NCBI GenBank assembly: GCA_902795095.1
Contig: CADBKB010000066.1
Location: 1-8,048, forward strand
Direction: 5' to 3'
Length of the DNA stretch: 8,048 bases
Source: Oscillospiraceae bacterium
GTDB lineage: Bacteria; Bacillota_A; Clostridia; Oscillospirales; Oscillospiraceae
The position numbers and the translations under genes were made by a program. Positions 7,322 through 8,048 of this stretch are shown here, piece by piece (position 1 is the first letter of the stretch; each line of letters begins with the position of its first letter). The notes under the pieces were generated by a model. The model was not told the DNA's origin, did not search any database, and saw only the letters and a list, made by a program, of their open reading frames with translations.

Positions 7322-8048
7322 TCATTTCTTAAACAGCAGCATCCACACATCGTGGAAGGTGATGAAGGCCATGAAAGCAAGCAGCAGGATCATACCCGCG
7401 GCATGGATATAGCCCTCGTATTTCGGATCGATTTTTCTGTGAAGCAGCTTCTCCAGCACCAGGGTAACCAGGAGGAAGAAGATGCGCCCGCCATCCAGGG
7501 CGGGAATGGGCAGCATATTCATTACCGCAAGATTTACAGCAATGAAAGCCGCCAGATAAAACACATTCTGGATGCCGGCAGCTGCGTTGGGCGCGGCCTT
7601 GCCGGATTCAGACATTGTGTGCACGATGGTCACGGGTCCGCCCACATCGTTGAGCCCCGCCCGTCCGGTGATGAGGTCCGACAGGCCCATCCACACCATG
7701 CGGGAGAAGTCGATGCAGCTGTACCAGCTATGGCGCAGCAGGGCGCCGAAGGAAGCCTCCTGCACGTGCAGATTGATGCCGTAGAGCATGCGCTTTTCGC
7801 CGTCCACCTCAAATTCCCGCTGTTCGATCAGCGAATCCGCCAGCACCACCCTGGCGCCGCCCCGCTTGACCACAAGATCCGTCCGGTCGCTGCGGAGTCT
7901 GCTCAAAAGCAGACTCACATCGGAGTCGAGATAGACGCGCTGCCCGTTGACGGACCAGATGACGTCGCCCGCCCGGACGCCCGCCTCCTCCATGGCGCTG
8001 CCGGGATAGACGGATTCCACCTGGGGCGTGCCGAAGCCCTGCGCCCCG
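7322..8048 (-). CDS. rseP: RIP zinc metalloprotease RseP/YluC, site-2 protease family (5' end outside window)
   Basis: This is the C-terminal 242 residues of a membrane-embedded M50 protease that cleaves transmembrane substrates such as anti-sigma factors after a first, external cut. The frame is open to the window edge, and the HExxH zinc motif and first helix lie beyond it. Visible parts begin with a PDZ domain (VESVYPGSAMEEAGVRAGDV, then WSVNGQ) covering about the first 70 residues. A GGPVTIVHT segment follows. Next come the conserved NMLPIPALDGGR motif, whose Asp (codon 7495-7493) is the third zinc ligand, and hydrophobic helices around it and near the C-terminus (MILLLAFMAFITF). The apparent start at 8020 is a GTG inside the PDZ domain and is not the true start. 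The stop TGA (7324-7322) is coupled to ispG. In related bacteria dxr commonly precedes rseP, so an isoprenoid gene may lie just outside. Confidence 0.95.
   Translation of the reverse strand, partial: GAQGFGTPQVESVYPGSAMEEAGVRAGDVIWSVNGQRVYLDSDVSLLLSRLRSDRTDLVVKRGGARVVLADSLIEQREFEVDGEKRMLYGINLHVQEASFGALLRHSWYSCIDFSRMVWMGLSDLITGRAGLNDVGGPVTIVHTMSESGKAAPNAAAGIQNVFYLAAFIAVNLAVMNMLPIPALDGGRIFFLLVTLVLEKLLHRKIDPKYEGYIHAAGMILLLAFMAFITFHDVWMLLFKK

Noticed and set aside
7321..7380. Longer IspG starting at 7380
   Set aside because: The extension overlaps the rseP C-terminus in another frame and has no similarity to IspG; MRKITKQIRVG at 7320 is the normal start.

Overview
The window reads as ordinary chromosomal housekeeping DNA from a GC-rich member of the Clostridia (Firmicutes). 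A full-length PolC-type replicase with an internal proofreading domain, the order rseP-ispG-polC, and the Shine-Dalgarno-rich gene starts all point there. The high GC (45/60 in a block counted inside the ppi gene) suggests an Oscillospirales-like or similar gut/anaerobe lineage, but genus cannot be fixed from sequence alone. Every gene I can support lies on the minus strand, so the biological order runs from position 8048 down to 1.

Block 1 (8048-1873) is an apparent operon: the 3' part of the site-2 protease rseP, then ispG (isoprenoid synthesis) and polC (replication). Spacing is 1 nt between rseP and ispG and 12 nt between ispG and polC. The junction of polC with the next block holds a promoter but no terminator.

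Block 2 (about 1864-293) is a ribosome-rescue block. An extended -10 promoter is followed by a leader of about 110 nt with two hairpins, then smpB, a cyclophilin-type peptidyl-prolyl isomerase gene whose Shine-Dalgarno lies inside the end of smpB, and ssrA (tmRNA). SmpB and tmRNA are obligate partners in trans-translation. The tmRNA (681-333) has an encoded CCA, a seven-pair acceptor stem, a recognisable first pseudoknot and a predicted degradation tag (A)DTNTVALAA. A rho-independent terminator follows.

Block 3 (about 316-1): GC content drops to 40% (120/300 counted over positions 1-300). A promoter with a perfect -35, a 17-nt spacer and a near-perfect -10 lies inside the ssrA terminator hairpin. 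It reads into a small conserved gene that runs off the window edge. The 3' end of ssrA is a classic integration site for islands and phages, so the composition step exactly there is the most suggestive non-routine observation. I see no integrase, CRISPR array, IS element, toxin-antitoxin pair or defence gene, and I do not claim a new system.
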